In this document: positions 26,903 through 35,405 of the stretch, piece by piece | How positions within the stretch are numbered: the first letter of the stretch is position 1 | Layout: every line of letters begins with the position of its first letter | Assembly (NCBI RefSeq): GCF_025751515.1 | Contig: NZ_JAOWLE010000001.1 | Span: 310,001 to 374,000, forward strand | Source: Actibacterium sp. XHP0104 | Lineage (GTDB): Bacteria > Pseudomonadota > Alphaproteobacteria > Rhodobacterales > Rhodobacteraceae | Length of the DNA: 64,000 nucleotides | Direction of reading: 5' to 3' | Notes under the pieces: model-generated | The model's input: only the letters and a program-made list of their open reading frames with translations | Told to the model about the DNA's origin: nothing | Database searches by the model: none | Translations under genes and position numbers: made by a program

Positions 26903-27076
26903 ATGAAGACCATCCTGATCATTCTGGCAGCCCTGGCCCCGTCTGGCCCCGCCTTTGCCCATGCCGGCGCGCATCTGCATCCCCATGCCGATCACACCGG
27001 CCTGATGCTGGGGGTTTTGGCCGCTCTGGTTGTGTTTGCAGGTGCAGCAACTGTTGTGATCCGGGGGCACAAGTGA
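26903..27076 (+). CDS. Small His-rich membrane protein between ureA and ureB
   Basis: A 57-residue protein with a strong ribosome site (GAGGAGAGAG). It has a signal peptide ([19 protein letters not shown]), then a short histidine cluster [13 protein letters not shown] with five histidines, then one transmembrane helix and a basic end. Its stop overlaps the ureB start by 4 bases, so it is a true member of the operon. The histidine cluster exposed outside the membrane suggests nickel binding or delivery, but this is inference; I do not recognise a family. Confidence 0.75.
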   Translation: MKTILIILAALAPSGPAFAHAGAHLHPHADHTGLMLGVLAALVVFAGAATVVIRGHK

Positions 27077-27384
27077 TACCGGGAGAGCTGTTTCCGCTAG
27101 AGGGTGAGGTCACCCTCAATGCTGACAGAGAGGTGCTGAATCTCACCGTTTCCAATACCGGCGATCGACCGGTTCAGGTGGGCAGCCATTATCACTTTGC
27201 AGAAACCAATTCTGCGCTGGAATTTGACCGCACTGCCGCACGCGGCATGCGTCTGGACATCGCGGCGGGCACTGCCGTGCGGTTCGAACCCGGTCAAAGC
27301 CGCGAGGTGGCGCTGGTGCCACTGTCGGGCGCGCGCAGGGTTTTTGGTTTCAACCACGAGGTAATGGGCGTTCTCGACGCCTGA
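27073..27384 (+). CDS. ureB: Urease subunit beta
   Basis: Structural subunit of urease, 103 residues. Typical sequence [15 protein letters not shown] at the start, [19 protein letters not shown] in the middle and [12 protein letters not shown] near the end. The first codon is GTG (in the overlap GTGA with the preceding small gene). Normally ureC follows directly; here two unrelated genes intervene. Confidence 0.95.
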   Translation: MIPGELFPLEGEVTLNADREVLNLTVSNTGDRPVQVGSHYHFAETNSALEFDRTAARGMRLDIAAGTAVRFEPGQSREVALVPLSGARRVFGFNHEVMGVLDA

Positions 27385-27401
27385 TCGAAAGGAAAAGACC
27401 G

Positions 27402-28112
27402 ATGGTCTGTGTTACCCCTTACGCAATGAAACACCCGTATTCCGACTATATCCATGTCTGGGCGTCAGCCGTGAACATGCAGATGTCGATGACCAACGCC
27501 TGGTTCGACCTGGCGCGCCGTTTCAACCCGATGATGCCGGTGATCGACATCCGTGCCGTCAGCCGTGGCTATACGCCCCCCGTACGCGCGGAAGAGCTGA
27601 AGGACGTCACCCCGCTGGTCCAGGCTGTGGCCGAGGTGATCGAGGTCAAGCCGGCCGCAAAGCCTGCTCCGGCCAAGGCCGCCGAACCCGCCGTTGCGCC
27701 CAAGCCCGCTGCCAAGAAAGCCGCGCCCAAGCCCGCCGCCAAGCCTGTGGCCAAAACGGCCGCGCCCGCTCCGAAACCGGCCGCCCCGAAGGCTGCGCCC
27801 GTTGCCGAGGCTGCGACGCCCGCGGCCCCCAAGCCCGCTGAGGCTGCCAAGCCTGTTGAGGCCGTCAAGACCGCTGAGGCCGTCAAGACCGCTGAGGTTG
27901 CCAAGACCGTTGAGGTTGCCAAGACCGTTGAGGCCGCCAAACCCGTTGAGGCTGCCCAGCCCGTTGAGGCCGTGAAACCGGCCGTGGCGCCCAAACCTGC
28001 GGCGGCTCAGGCCGAGGCCGTGAACTCTGCGGTTGCAAAGGCCGATACCCCCAAGCCCGCCACCCGCAAGCGCCGTCAGCCTTCGGCCCCCAAGCAGCCC
28101 TTCTCTGAATGA
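27402..28112 (+). CDS. Ala/Pro/Lys-rich repeat protein within the urease operon
   Basis: A 236-residue protein with a compact, phasin-like helical N-terminus (about residues 10-60: YSDYIHVWASAVNMQMSMTN) and a long low-complexity tail. The tail includes a run of eight hexapeptide units, PAEAAK/PVEAVK/TAEVAK-like, coded by 18-bp repeats, and ends in basic residues (TRKRRQP). The N-terminus has the look of PHA-granule phasins and the tail that of a DNA- or surface-binding linker, so a granule-associated role is possible but unproven. It overlaps the next gene by 4 bases. Confidence 0.65.
   Translation: MVCVTPYAMKHPYSDYIHVWASAVNMQMSMTNAWFDLARRFNPMMPVIDIRAVSRGYTPPVRAEELKDVTPLVQAVAEVIEVKPAAKPAPAKAAEPAVAPKPAAKKAAPKPAAKPVAKTAAPAPKPAAPKAAPVAEAATPAAPKPAEAAKPVEAVKTAEAVKTAEVAKTVEVAKTVEAAKPVEAAQPVEAVKPAVAPKPAAAQAEAVNSAVAKADTPKPATRKRRQPSAPKQPFSE
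27834..27977 (+). repeat. Eight tandem 18-bp repeats coding hexapeptides
   Basis: Consecutive 18-base units encode PAEAAK, PVEAVK, TAEAVK, TAEVAK, TVEVAK, TVEAAK, PVEAAQ and PVEAVK. They lie inside the repeat protein gene and are a likely site of copy-number variation. Confidence 0.85.
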
Positions 28113-28450
28113 AGCCGCTGAACAATTTGGGTGCTCCGGGTCCGCTGGATATCTGGCGGGCCTGGCTGGAGGTCGGCCATCTGGCGGTCGAGTCGCATAT
28201 GGTCGTCTCGATGCGCGTGCTGGGCCTGATGGGTCTGTGGCCCGTCAGCAATGGCGAAAACCAGCGCATGGTGGGCGAAAAGCTGCGCGCCATGGCCGAG
28301 GTGTTCGAGGCCTCGCAACGCTCGATCTGGCGCGGGGATCGCCCCGACGAAATGGCCACCGCCGCGCTGCGTCCGATCCGTCGGCGCACCTATGTCAATT
28401 CGCGTCGCCTGACCCGGCGAAGCGCCAAAACAGCCAGCCCCACGGGGTAA
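28109..28450 (+). CDS. Small phasin-like protein within the urease operon
   Basis: A 113-residue helical protein. The core LDIWRAWLEVGHLAVESHMVV followed by SMRVLGLMGLWPVS and ENQRMVGEK resembles small conserved Rhodobacterales proteins that carry uninformative names in databases (I recall the label antifreeze protein), and shares its amphipathic pattern with phasins. It overlaps the preceding repeat protein by 4 bases and ends 21 bases before ureC, so it is co-expressed with urease. No enzymatic motif is visible. Confidence 0.65.
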   Translation: MKPLNNLGAPGPLDIWRAWLEVGHLAVESHMVVSMRVLGLMGLWPVSNGENQRMVGEKLRAMAEVFEASQRSIWRGDRPDEMATAALRPIRRRTYVNSRRLTRRSAKTASPTG

Positions 28451-28471
28451 CACAACAGGAGACACCGCCCC

Positions 28472-30181
28472 ATGCCCGCCAGAATTTCCCGCGCCGCCTA
28501 TGCCGACATGTATGGTCCGACCACAGGCGACAGGGTGCGACTGGCGGATACCGATCTGATCATCGAAGTCGAGCGCGACCTCACCGCCTATGGCGAAGAG
28601 GTCAAGTTCGGTGGCGGCAAGGTGATCCGTGACGGCATGGGGCAGTCGCAGGTTTCGCGCGCGGGCGGGGCGGTCGATACCGTCATCACCAACGCGCTGA
28701 TCCTGGATGTGACGGGCATCTACAAGGCCGATATCGGCCTGCGCGACGGGCGTATTCATGCCATCGGCAAGGCCGGCAACCCCGACACCCAGCCCGGCGT
28801 CGATATCATCATCGGCCCTGGCACCGAGGTGATCGCGGGCGAGGGCAAGATCGTCACCGCCGGCGGGTTCGACAGCCATATCCATTTCATCTGCCCGCAA
28901 CAGGTCGAGGATGCGCTGCATTCGGGCCTGACCACGATGCTGGGGGGCGGCACCGGCCCTGCGCATGGCACGCTGGCCACCACCTGCACGCCGGGGCCCT
29001 GGCATATCGGGCGGATGCTGCAGGCGCTGGATGGGCTGCCGATGAATTTCGGCCTGGCGGGCAAGGGCAATGCCAGCCAGCCCGAGGCGCTGGTCGAGAT
29101 GGTGAATGCCGGCGCCTGCGCGATGAAGCTGCACGAGGATTGGGGCACAACGCCCGCCGCCATTGATTGCTGCCTGTCGGTGGCCGACGCGATGGATGTG
29201 CAGGTGATGATCCATACCGACACGCTGAACGAAAGCGGCTTCGTCGAGAACACCGTCAAGGCGCTTAAGGGCCGCACGATCCACGCGTTCCACACCGAGG
29301 GCGCGGGCGGGGGCCACGCGCCCGACATCATCAAGGTCGTGGGCGAGCAGCACGTTCTGCCCAGCTCGACCAACCCGACCCGGCCCTACACGGTGAACAC
29401 GCTGGAAGAGCATCTGGATATGCTGATGGTCTGCCACCACCTGGACAAGGCCATCCCCGAAGACGTGGCCTTTGCCGAAAGCCGGATCCGCAAGGAAACC
29501 ATCGCCGCCGAGGACATCCTGCACGACATGGGTGCGTTCTCGATCATCGCGTCCGATAGCCAGGCCATGGGCCGGGTGGGCGAGGTGATCATCCGCACCT
29601 GGCAGACCGCGCACAAGATGAAGGTTCAGCGCGGGCGGCTGGACGAGGAAACCGGCGCCAATGACAACGTGCGTGTCAAACGCTATGTGGCGAAATACAC
29701 GATCAACCCCGCGATCGCCCATGGCATCGCGCATGAGATCGGCAGCATCCAGCCCGGCAAGCGCGCCGATCTGGTGCTGTGGAGCCCGGCATTCTTTGGT
29801 GTAAAGCCCGAGATGGTGCTGTTGGGCGGGTCGATCGTCGTGGCGCAGATGGGCGATCCGAATGCCTCTATCCCGACGCCGCAGCCGGTCTATTCGCGCC
29901 AGATGTTCGGCGCGCTGGGCCGCGCGGTGGAACGCTCGGCGGTGCTGTTCGTTAGCGAGGCGGCGCGGGCGAACGGCATCGGCGATACGCTGGGCCTGGC
30001 TAAGTCGACCGTGGCGGTACGGGGCACCCGCAGCATCGGCAAGTCCGACATGGTGATGAATGACGCGACCCCGCAGATCGAGGTGAACCCCGAAACCTAC
30101 GAGGTGCGCGCGAATGGCGAACTCTTGACCTGTGCGCCTGCGACCGAGCTGCCGATGGCGCAGCGTTACTTTATGTTCTAG
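28472..30181 (+). CDS. ureC: Urease subunit alpha
   Basis: Catalytic subunit: hydrolyses urea to ammonia and carbamate at a dinuclear nickel site. 569 residues, full length. The N-terminus [18 protein letters not shown] is diagnostic; nickel ligands are in [26 protein letters not shown] and [11 protein letters not shown]; and the carbamylated lysine is in [13 protein letters not shown]. The mobile-flap histidine lies in MVCHHLDK. All key residues are present. A long open frame on the opposite strand is a GC-bias shadow. Confidence 0.97.
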   Translation: MPARISRAAYADMYGPTTGDRVRLADTDLIIEVERDLTAYGEEVKFGGGKVIRDGMGQSQVSRAGGAVDTVITNALILDVTGIYKADIGLRDGRIHAIGKAGNPDTQPGVDIIIGPGTEVIAGEGKIVTAGGFDSHIHFICPQQVEDALHSGLTTMLGGGTGPAHGTLATTCTPGPWHIGRMLQALDGLPMNFGLAGKGNASQPEALVEMVNAGACAMKLHEDWGTTPAAIDCCLSVADAMDVQVMIHTDTLNESGFVENTVKALKGRTIHAFHTEGAGGGHAPDIIKVVGEQHVLPSSTNPTRPYTVNTLEEHLDMLMVCHHLDKAIPEDVAFAESRIRKETIAAEDILHDMGAFSIIASDSQAMGRVGEVIIRTWQTAHKMKVQRGRLDEETGANDNVRVKRYVAKYTINPAIAHGIAHEIGSIQPGKRADLVLWSPAFFGVKPEMVLLGGSIVVAQMGDPNASIPTPQPVYSRQMFGALGRAVERSAVLFVSEAARANGIGDTLGLAKSTVAVRGTRSIGKSDMVMNDATPQIEVNPETYEVRANGELLTCAPATELPMAQRYFMF

Positions 30182-30308
30182 CCGGGTCGCGGTGTGGAAA
30201 GGCGGGCTTATCTGTTTGCCGCAAAAGGAAAATACCAGCTCTTCGCGCCGCGCAATCCCGTTATGCGGCTTTGGGGGTAACAAAGCCCGGTCAGATCGTC
30301 GATATGGC

Positions 30309-30344
30309 GCACAGGGAGGAAACCAGAGACGACGAGGTTTCCTG
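30309..30344 (+). promoter_or_regulatory. Conserved foldable leader of DUF1127-type gene 1
   Basis: GCACAGGGAGGAAACC (30309-30324) starts exactly 36 bases before the ATG. GGAAACC (30318-30324) can pair with GGTTTCC (30336-30342), which overlaps the GAGG ribosome site (30334-30337). The same 16-mer at the same distance precedes the second DUF1127-type gene. Confidence 0.6.
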
Positions 30345-30578
30345 ATGAACGATGCAGATCACAACGTGGACGATATCGTTCCGCTGATTCAGCTGGATAT
30401 GATGCTTGCCGAGATGGGGCAGGGTTTTAACGCCTATCTCGAACGCCGCGCCGCGCAGGACCTGCTGCGCCGTCTGCAGGCCATGAGCGACGCCGATCTG
30501 GCGCGCATGGGCCTGGCCCGCACCCAGATCGTATCGCATGTGGCCTGCCAGCTGGGCGCCGGCACCCTGGCAGCTTAG
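30345..30578 (+). CDS. DUF1127-type small protein 1
   Basis: A 77-residue protein. The C-terminal half, LLRRLQAMSDADLARMGLAR, matches the DUF1127 (YjiS-like) helix with the motif of a leucine/arginine stretch followed by SDxxLxxxGL. Proteins of this type in alphaproteobacteria are small RNA-binding or stress-related proteins. It lies between ureC and ureE with its own leader, so it probably has its own promoter and is not part of the urease machinery. Confidence 0.75.
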   Translation: MNDADHNVDDIVPLIQLDMMLAEMGQGFNAYLERRAAQDLLRRLQAMSDADLARMGLARTQIVSHVACQLGAGTLAA

Positions 30579-30661
30579 GCGCTAACGCCGCAATGCAGAA
30601 ATCGCAGGGCAGCCATGCAAATACGTTGGTTGTCAGCGGCTTCGGGGCATATCAAGTCTAT

Positions 30662-30697
30662 GCACAGGGAGGAAACCTCTGTGTGAAGGAGTTTCCG
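30662..30697 (+). promoter_or_regulatory. Conserved foldable leader of DUF1127-type gene 2
   Basis: The 16-mer GCACAGGGAGGAAACC recurs (30662-30677), again 36 bases before the ATG. GGAAAC (30671-30676) can pair with GTTTCC (30691-30696), immediately after the AAGGA ribosome site (30686-30690). Confidence 0.6.
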
Positions 30698-30904
30698 ATG
30701 GAACTGGTTAACACAACTCATGGCTTCAACATTTCCGCCCTCTTTGCAGGCGTGGGACGCCTGTTCGTGAAGATGGGCGAAGCCAGCCCGGCATACAAAC
30801 GCGTAGAACAGCTGAACAAGCTTTCTGACGCTGAACTGGCCGAGATCGGCCTGACCCGCGAAGAAGCCGTCATGCGCCTGTTCAACGGCCGCTGCTTTTT
30901 CTGA
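30698..30904 (+). CDS. DUF1127-type small protein 2
   Basis: A 68-residue protein. LNKLSDAELAEIGLTREEAV is the DUF1127-like helix, preceded by a more hydrophobic N-terminus (FNISALFAGVGRLFVK). It is a paralogue of the upstream gene in the conserved C-terminal part only; the leader is better conserved than the protein. A Y-shaped terminator follows. Confidence 0.75.
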   Translation: MELVNTTHGFNISALFAGVGRLFVKMGEASPAYKRVEQLNKLSDAELAEIGLTREEAVMRLFNGRCFF

Positions 30905-30922
30905 GGCGAATGTTTCGAATTG

Positions 30923-30966
30923 ACCCGCCGCTGTCGCTGCCCGTTGGGGCAGGGGCGGCGGGTTTC
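30923..30966 (+). terminator. Terminator after DUF1127-type gene 2
   Basis: Outer stem ACCCGCCGC (30923-30931) with GCGGCGGGT (30955-30963); inner stem CTGCCC/GGGCAG; then TTTC. Together with the leader this marks the DUF1127 pair as separate transcription units inside the urease locus. Confidence 0.6.
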
Positions 30967-31046
30967 AAATCAGTCCTGCGGGCGCGTGCATGCCCCAGCA
31001 AATGGGCGCAGGCGTCGTTGCCCCGGCATAACGACAGAGGCCTTTC

Positions 31047-31184
31047 ATGACCGACACCACCCCCAAACCCGCATCGTTCCTGCAGCGTATCAAGGCATTG
31101 CTCAGCCGTTTCCGCACCGGGAACGAGGTCAGCCTTCAGGCGGCTGCTGAAAAAATGTGCTATCGCACGACCGAACGGCTCTGA
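31047..31184 (+). CDS. Possible 45-residue small protein
   Basis: A short open frame with an AGAGG ribosome site 6 bases before ATG. It would encode a basic amphipathic helix (SFLQRIKALLSRFRTGNEV) and a short polar end. A weak stem (CGACCG 31168-31173 with CGGTCG 31185-31190) followed by an A/T stretch sits at its stop. No family is recognised, and it may be non-coding. Confidence 0.35.
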   Translation: MTDTTPKPASFLQRIKALLSRFRTGNEVSLQAAAEKMCYRTTERL

Positions 31185-31253
31185 CGGTCGGTAAAAACTT
31201 TTATCGCCTTGCCGCGCCTCATATTCTGCACCTGCAAACAGGCGGAGAAGCAG

Positions 31254-31712
31254 ATGATGACGGTGCCCTGTGCATATCGGGTTGCGCGGCAAGGCGACTG
31301 GCAAACGGCCGATGACAGCCTGACGCTGGATTATCAGGCGCGTTTTTTGCGCCGAAGAAAGCTGACAACTGATGGCGGGCAGGACATTCGTGTCGATCTG
31401 CCCGAGACCACCAGCCTGGATGCGGGCGATGCGCTGATCCTTGATGACGGTCGCACCATCGCCATTCGGGCCGCCCCCGAGACCCTGTTGCGAGTGCGGG
31501 GCGAGAACCTTTCGCGGCTGGCCTGGCATATCGGCAACCGCCACACCCCCTGCCAGATTGCGGACGACCACCTTTTGATCGCGCATGACCATGTGCTGGC
31601 CGGCATGCTGGCCGGTCTGGGCGCGCAGGTCGATCATGTGACTGCGCCCTTTACCCCCGAAGGCGGCGCCTATGGCCATGGTCGCGCGATGGGCCATGAT
31701 CATGCCCATTGA
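31254..31712 (+). CDS. ureE: Urease accessory protein UreE
   Basis: Nickel metallochaperone that delivers Ni to UreG/urease. 152 residues with the start MMTVPC, which has a GGAGA ribosome site; an upstream in-frame ATG would add 15 unrelated residues. The core RKLTTDGGQDIRVDLPET is typical, as is the nickel-binding region HIGNRHTPCQI. The histidine-rich C-terminus is [12 protein letters not shown]. Its 3' end overlaps ureF. Confidence 0.92.
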   Translation: MMTVPCAYRVARQGDWQTADDSLTLDYQARFLRRRKLTTDGGQDIRVDLPETTSLDAGDALILDDGRTIAIRAAPETLLRVRGENLSRLAWHIGNRHTPCQIADDHLLIAHDHVLAGMLAGLGAQVDHVTAPFTPEGGAYGHGRAMGHDHAH

Positions 31713-32352
31713 GACCGGGGCGAATGCTGATCTGCTGACGCTGGTGCAATGGCTGTCGCCCGCCTTTCCGCTGGGCAGCTTCGCCTATAGCCACGGGCTG
31801 GAACACGCGATTTCGGTCGGGCTGGTGCGGGATGCGGCAGCGTTGGGCGACTGGCTGGCGACCGTGCTGCAAGAGGGCAGCGGCGCGGTGGACGCAACGC
31901 TTTTGTGCCTTGCGCAAAAGGGTGGCGATGCCGATCATTTGGCCGATATGGCGCGGGCCTTGGCCGCCTCGCGCGAGCGGCTGGAGGAATCCCAGGCCCA
32001 GGGCCGCGCCTTTGTCAGCACTGTGAACCAGATTACCGGATCAGATCATCCCGCCCGCCCGTTGCCTGTCGCCGTGGGCGTTGCGGCGCGGCGGCTGGGC
32101 CTGCCCCCGGCGCAGGTTGCGGCGTTGTATCTGCATGCCTTCGCGTCGAACCTGGTGTCGGCGGCGGTGCGGTTCGTGCCGCTGGGCCAGACCGAGGGCC
32201 AACGGGTGTTGGCGCAACTGCACCAGCCCATTCAGGCCGTGGCCAGCCGGGCTGCCACTGCCGGGTTGCCCGATCTAACCTCTGCCGCCTTGGGCGCCGA
32301 TCTGTCGGCCATGCGGCACGAGGATATGGATGTAAGGATTTTCAGAACATGA
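31702..32352 (+). CDS. ureF: Urease accessory protein UreF
   Basis: Part of the UreD-UreF-UreG complex; gates UreG GTPase activity during nickel insertion. 216 residues. Diagnostic [18 protein letters not shown] followed by the downstream segment [22 protein letters not shown]. The start is inside the end of ureE (11-base overlap); ATG at 31696 is also possible. Its stop overlaps the ureG start by 4 bases. Confidence 0.93.
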   Translation: MPIETGANADLLTLVQWLSPAFPLGSFAYSHGLEHAISVGLVRDAAALGDWLATVLQEGSGAVDATLLCLAQKGGDADHLADMARALAASRERLEESQAQGRAFVSTVNQITGSDHPARPLPVAVGVAARRLGLPPAQVAALYLHAFASNLVSAAVRFVPLGQTEGQRVLAQLHQPIQAVASRAATAGLPDLTSAALGADLSAMRHEDMDVRIFRT

Positions 32353-32960
32353 CCAGCCCCAACGGCCCGCTTCGCATCGGCATCGGAGGCCCGGTGGGCG
32401 CCGGCAAAACCACGCTGACCGAGCAGCTGTGCCGCGCCCTGGCGCCCGATCATTCGATCGCCGTCATCACCAACGACATCTACACATCCGAGGATGCCGA
32501 ATACCTGATGCGGGTGCAGGCCTTGCCGCTGGAACGCATTCGCGGGGTCGAGACCGGTGGCTGCCCGCATACCGCCATCCGCGAGGATGCCAGCATCAAC
32601 CTCGCCGCCGTGGCCGATCTGCGTGCCGATTTCCCCGATCTGGAAATGATCCTGATCGAAAGCGGCGGCGACAATCTTGCCGCCACTTTCAGCCCCGAAC
32701 TGGCGGATGTGACGCTCTATGTGATCGACACGGCTGCCGGGCAGGATATTCCGCGCAAAAAGGGGCCGGGGGTCACGCGGTCTGATCTGCTGGTCATCAA
32801 CAAGACCGACCTGGCGCCCTATGTGGGCGTCGATCCCGACCTTTTGGAACGTGATGCGCGCGCGGCGCGGGGTGGGCTGCCATTCGTGATGGCCGCGCTG
32901 AAATCGGGCAAGGGCGTCGATCAGATCGTCGCCTTCATCCGCGAACAGGGCGGTTTCTGA
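32349..32960 (+). CDS. ureG: Urease accessory GTPase UreG
   Basis: SIMIBI-class GTPase driving nickel delivery to urease. 203 residues. The P-loop is [14 protein letters not shown] near residue 10; the metal-binding CPH motif lies in [13 protein letters not shown]; switch ESGGDN and base-recognition NKTD are present. The ATG is fixed by the ATGA overlap with ureF; the longer open frame upstream is a shadow of ureF. Last gene of the urease operon, convergent with the following gene. Confidence 0.96.
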   Translation: MTSPNGPLRIGIGGPVGAGKTTLTEQLCRALAPDHSIAVITNDIYTSEDAEYLMRVQALPLERIRGVETGGCPHTAIREDASINLAAVADLRADFPDLEMILIESGGDNLAATFSPELADVTLYVIDTAAGQDIPRKKGPGVTRSDLLVINKTDLAPYVGVDPDLLERDARAARGGLPFVMAALKSGKGVDQIVAFIREQGGF

Positions 32961-33920
32961 TCACTGGTCGGCCATGGCCTCGGGGTTGATCCAGCCGGGC
33001 ACCTCGCCGGCCTGGGCCAGCTTGGTTACCGCGATGCGGAACCGTTTGCGGAACAGCGGGGCGCGCAGGCGTTCCGCCACGCTTTGGCACAGCAGGGCCG
33101 TCAGATAGGGGCGCTCTTCGTCTTCGAGCGTTTCCATCAGGCGGCGCAGATAGGGTTTGTAATCGCGCCGCGCGCGATAGAGCTGGTGAAAGACCTCTTC
33201 GGTCAGGTGGCCTTCGCAGGCGGCATCCAGCATCTCGGACAGCACGCCCATCTTGATCAGGTCGGCCTCGACGGTGCCGTTCAGCCAGCGGCAGCGCAGC
33301 TTGGTCACGTTGGGGCGGGTAAAGAGCGCGGCGTGCACCGAATCCAGCGACACGTCGGGATCATAGAGGATAAAGGCGCGCTCGGCGGCCTCGAGCATGT
33401 CGGGCGCATAGCCGTAGCGGTCGGTGAACGACAGCCGGCGGAACTGGGCAAAGCGCGGGTCCCATTCGGTGACGCGCGGATCAAGCGTGGCCTGCGGGCA
33501 GATCGCGATCACGGTTGCGCCGGGGGCGGCCACCGAAAAGGCGGTGGCGGCATAGCCGCACATGCCCGAGCCATAGAACACCACGCGGTCGAAATCTTCG
33601 AAAAAGCCGTCATCGACCAGGCGATCGAAATAGCCGAAGACGCGCCGGTCGCGGAACCAGGTGTCGCCGTCGCACAGCACGCTCAGCAGCGACCAGCCCG
33701 CATCCTCGGCCAGGTCATAGGCCAGCGGCATGGCGCCGTCGGCGTCACCGATGCTGTCGGCGGTTTCGAAACTGACCAGCAGCGTGGGGGTTTCGTCGAT
33801 GAACAGCGCGGCATGGCTGTCGCCCAGGCGCTCAAAGCTGCCACGTTCCAGGCCCATAGCGTCCAGCTTGCCGTACCAGGGGCGTTCGCTGATTGGTTTT
33901 CCGACGCTATCAAGCTGCAT
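32961..33920 (-). CDS. Conserved protein with an alpha/beta-hydrolase-like elbow lacking its serine
   Basis: A 319-residue protein. The segment VVFYGSGMCGYAATAFSV (from residue 113) has the shape of a nucleophile elbow with a following helix, but the usual serine position is glycine (YGSGMCGY compared with YGSSMGGY). Similar Rhodobacterales proteins are sometimes labelled phosphoadenosine phosphosulfate reductase; no PAPS-reductase motif (such as the C-terminal ECGxH) is visible, so I do not adopt that name. The C-terminal third is helical and charged. Function unknown. The stop abuts ureG tail to tail. Confidence 0.7.
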   Translation of the reverse strand: MQLDSVGKPISERPWYGKLDAMGLERGSFERLGDSHAALFIDETPTLLVSFETADSIGDADGAMPLAYDLAEDAGWSLLSVLCDGDTWFRDRRVFGYFDRLVDDGFFEDFDRVVFYGSGMCGYAATAFSVAAPGATVIAICPQATLDPRVTEWDPRFAQFRRLSFTDRYGYAPDMLEAAERAFILYDPDVSLDSVHAALFTRPNVTKLRCRWLNGTVEADLIKMGVLSEMLDAACEGHLTEEVFHQLYRARRDYKPYLRRLMETLEDEERPYLTALLCQSVAERLRAPLFRKRFRIAVTKLAQAGEVPGWINPEAMADQ

Positions 33921-34154
33921 GTATCGCCTCGTTATCTCGTGGACGGGTCAGTTCTGCCCACGGTTGTTTATGTGTCGCTCTACATTCTGTTTTGACTGAA
34001 CAATTGGGCAGAAATTGGCGAGGGGCAGGGCATTTTTACGAGATCAAGCGGGCGTAGTGACGGCGCGTCATGCCGGGGGCTTTGATACGGGTCAATTTCC
34101 GCCGATCCGCAAGCAGCGATAGTATCGTCTGAGGATCCCAGACAGGAGGCCGCG

Positions 34155-35405
34155 ATGGGCGCCCCGCGTGAAAAGATCGAGAAAACACTGCAAATCGGGC
34201 GGCACCGCCGGCGCTGGCCGGTATGGCTGCGCTGGGGTTTGGGGGTGGGCGCGCTGGGTCTTGTGGCGTTGGTCATGCTGGGGCGCGGGGGCGAGGATGC
34301 CGTGCGCTATCTGACCGAAGAGGCGCGGCGCGGCCCCCTTTCGGTCACGGTTTCGGCCACGGGCACGGTCGAGCCGACCAATCTGGTCGAGGTGTCGTCG
34401 GAATTGTCAGGCACGCTGGCCGAGGTTCTGGTCGATCACAATGACCCGGTGGCGGTGGGGCAGGTGCTGGCCCGGCTGGATACGCGCAAGCTGCAGGCCG
34501 AGGTCGATGTGCGGCGCGCGGCGCTGATCGCCGCCGAGGCGCGGGTCGAACAGGCTCAGACCACGCTGGACGAGGCCTATGACAATTTCGCCACCGCCGA
34601 AGAGCTGGAGACCCGCGGCGTGACCTCGCATCAGGCGCTGGTGGCGGCGCGGGCGGCCTATCTGCGCGCCAATGCGGCCTTGCAGATCGCCGATGCCGAC
34701 CGGGCTCTTGCCGAGGCGACGCTGGATCTGACGCGGGCCGATCTGGAAAAGGCGGTGATCCTGTCGCCGATCAAGGGCGTGATCCTGGAACGTGACGCCG
34801 ATGCGGGGCAGATCGTGGCCTCGGCCCTGTCGGCGCCGACGCTCTTTACCATCGCCGAGGATCTGGCCAGCATGGAGCTGCGCGTCGATGTCGACGAGGC
34901 CGATATCGGGCTGGTGGGCGTTGGCAACCGGGCGGTGTTCACGGTCGACGCCTATGACGATGAAAGCTTTCCCGCCCGCATCACGCTGATCCGCTATGCC
35001 CCCGAAAGCACCGAGGGAGTGGTGACCTACAAGGCGGTTCTCAGCATCGACAACAGCCATCTGCGGCTGCGCCCCGGCATGACCGCGACCGCCGATATCA
35101 TCGTGCAGGAACTGGATGATGTGCTGATGGTGCCCAACGCGGCACTGCGGTTCGTGCCGCCGGCAAGTGCCTCGGGCGAGGGCGGCGAAAAGGGCAGCGG
35201 GCTATTGGGTCTGCTGGTGCCCGACCCGCCCGGTGGCGATACCCCCGAGGGCGGCTATGGCAACAGCCTGTGGGTCTTGCGCGACGGGCAGCCGGTGCTG
35301 GTCAAGGTCACGACGGGCCTTAGCGACGGGCGGTATACGGTGGTGCTGAGCGGCGAGCTGGCCGAGGGTGACCTGGTTATCACCGACCAGGCCGAGGACG
35401 AGTGA
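34155..35405 (+). CDS. Efflux periplasmic adaptor (MacA/HlyD family)
   Basis: Membrane-fusion protein of a MacAB-type tripartite ABC exporter, 416 residues. One N-terminal transmembrane helix (WGLGVGALGLVALVML) is followed by a biotinyl-lipoyl half (SATGTVEPTNLVEVSSELSG), a helical hairpin with coiled-coil character (about residues 110-200) and beta-barrel domains (TADIIVQELDDVLMVPNAAL). It overlaps the ATPase gene by one base (TGATG). The exported substrate is unknown. Confidence 0.9.
   Translation: MGAPREKIEKTLQIGRHRRRWPVWLRWGLGVGALGLVALVMLGRGGEDAVRYLTEEARRGPLSVTVSATGTVEPTNLVEVSSELSGTLAEVLVDHNDPVAVGQVLARLDTRKLQAEVDVRRAALIAAEARVEQAQTTLDEAYDNFATAEELETRGVTSHQALVAARAAYLRANAALQIADADRALAEATLDLTRADLEKAVILSPIKGVILERDADAGQIVASALSAPTLFTIAEDLASMELRVDVDEADIGLVGVGNRAVFTVDAYDDESFPARITLIRYAPESTEGVVTYKAVLSIDNSHLRLRPGMTATADIIVQELDDVLMVPNAALRFVPPASASGEGGEKGSGLLGLLVPDPPGGDTPEGGYGNSLWVLRDGQPVLVKVTTGLSDGRYTVVLSGELAEGDLVITDQAEDE

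Noticed and set aside
28076-30283. 735-residue open frame opposite ureC
   Set aside because: ureC is intact with all nickel ligands. The antisense product is His/Arg/Gly-rich, the typical shadow of a GC3-biased gene.
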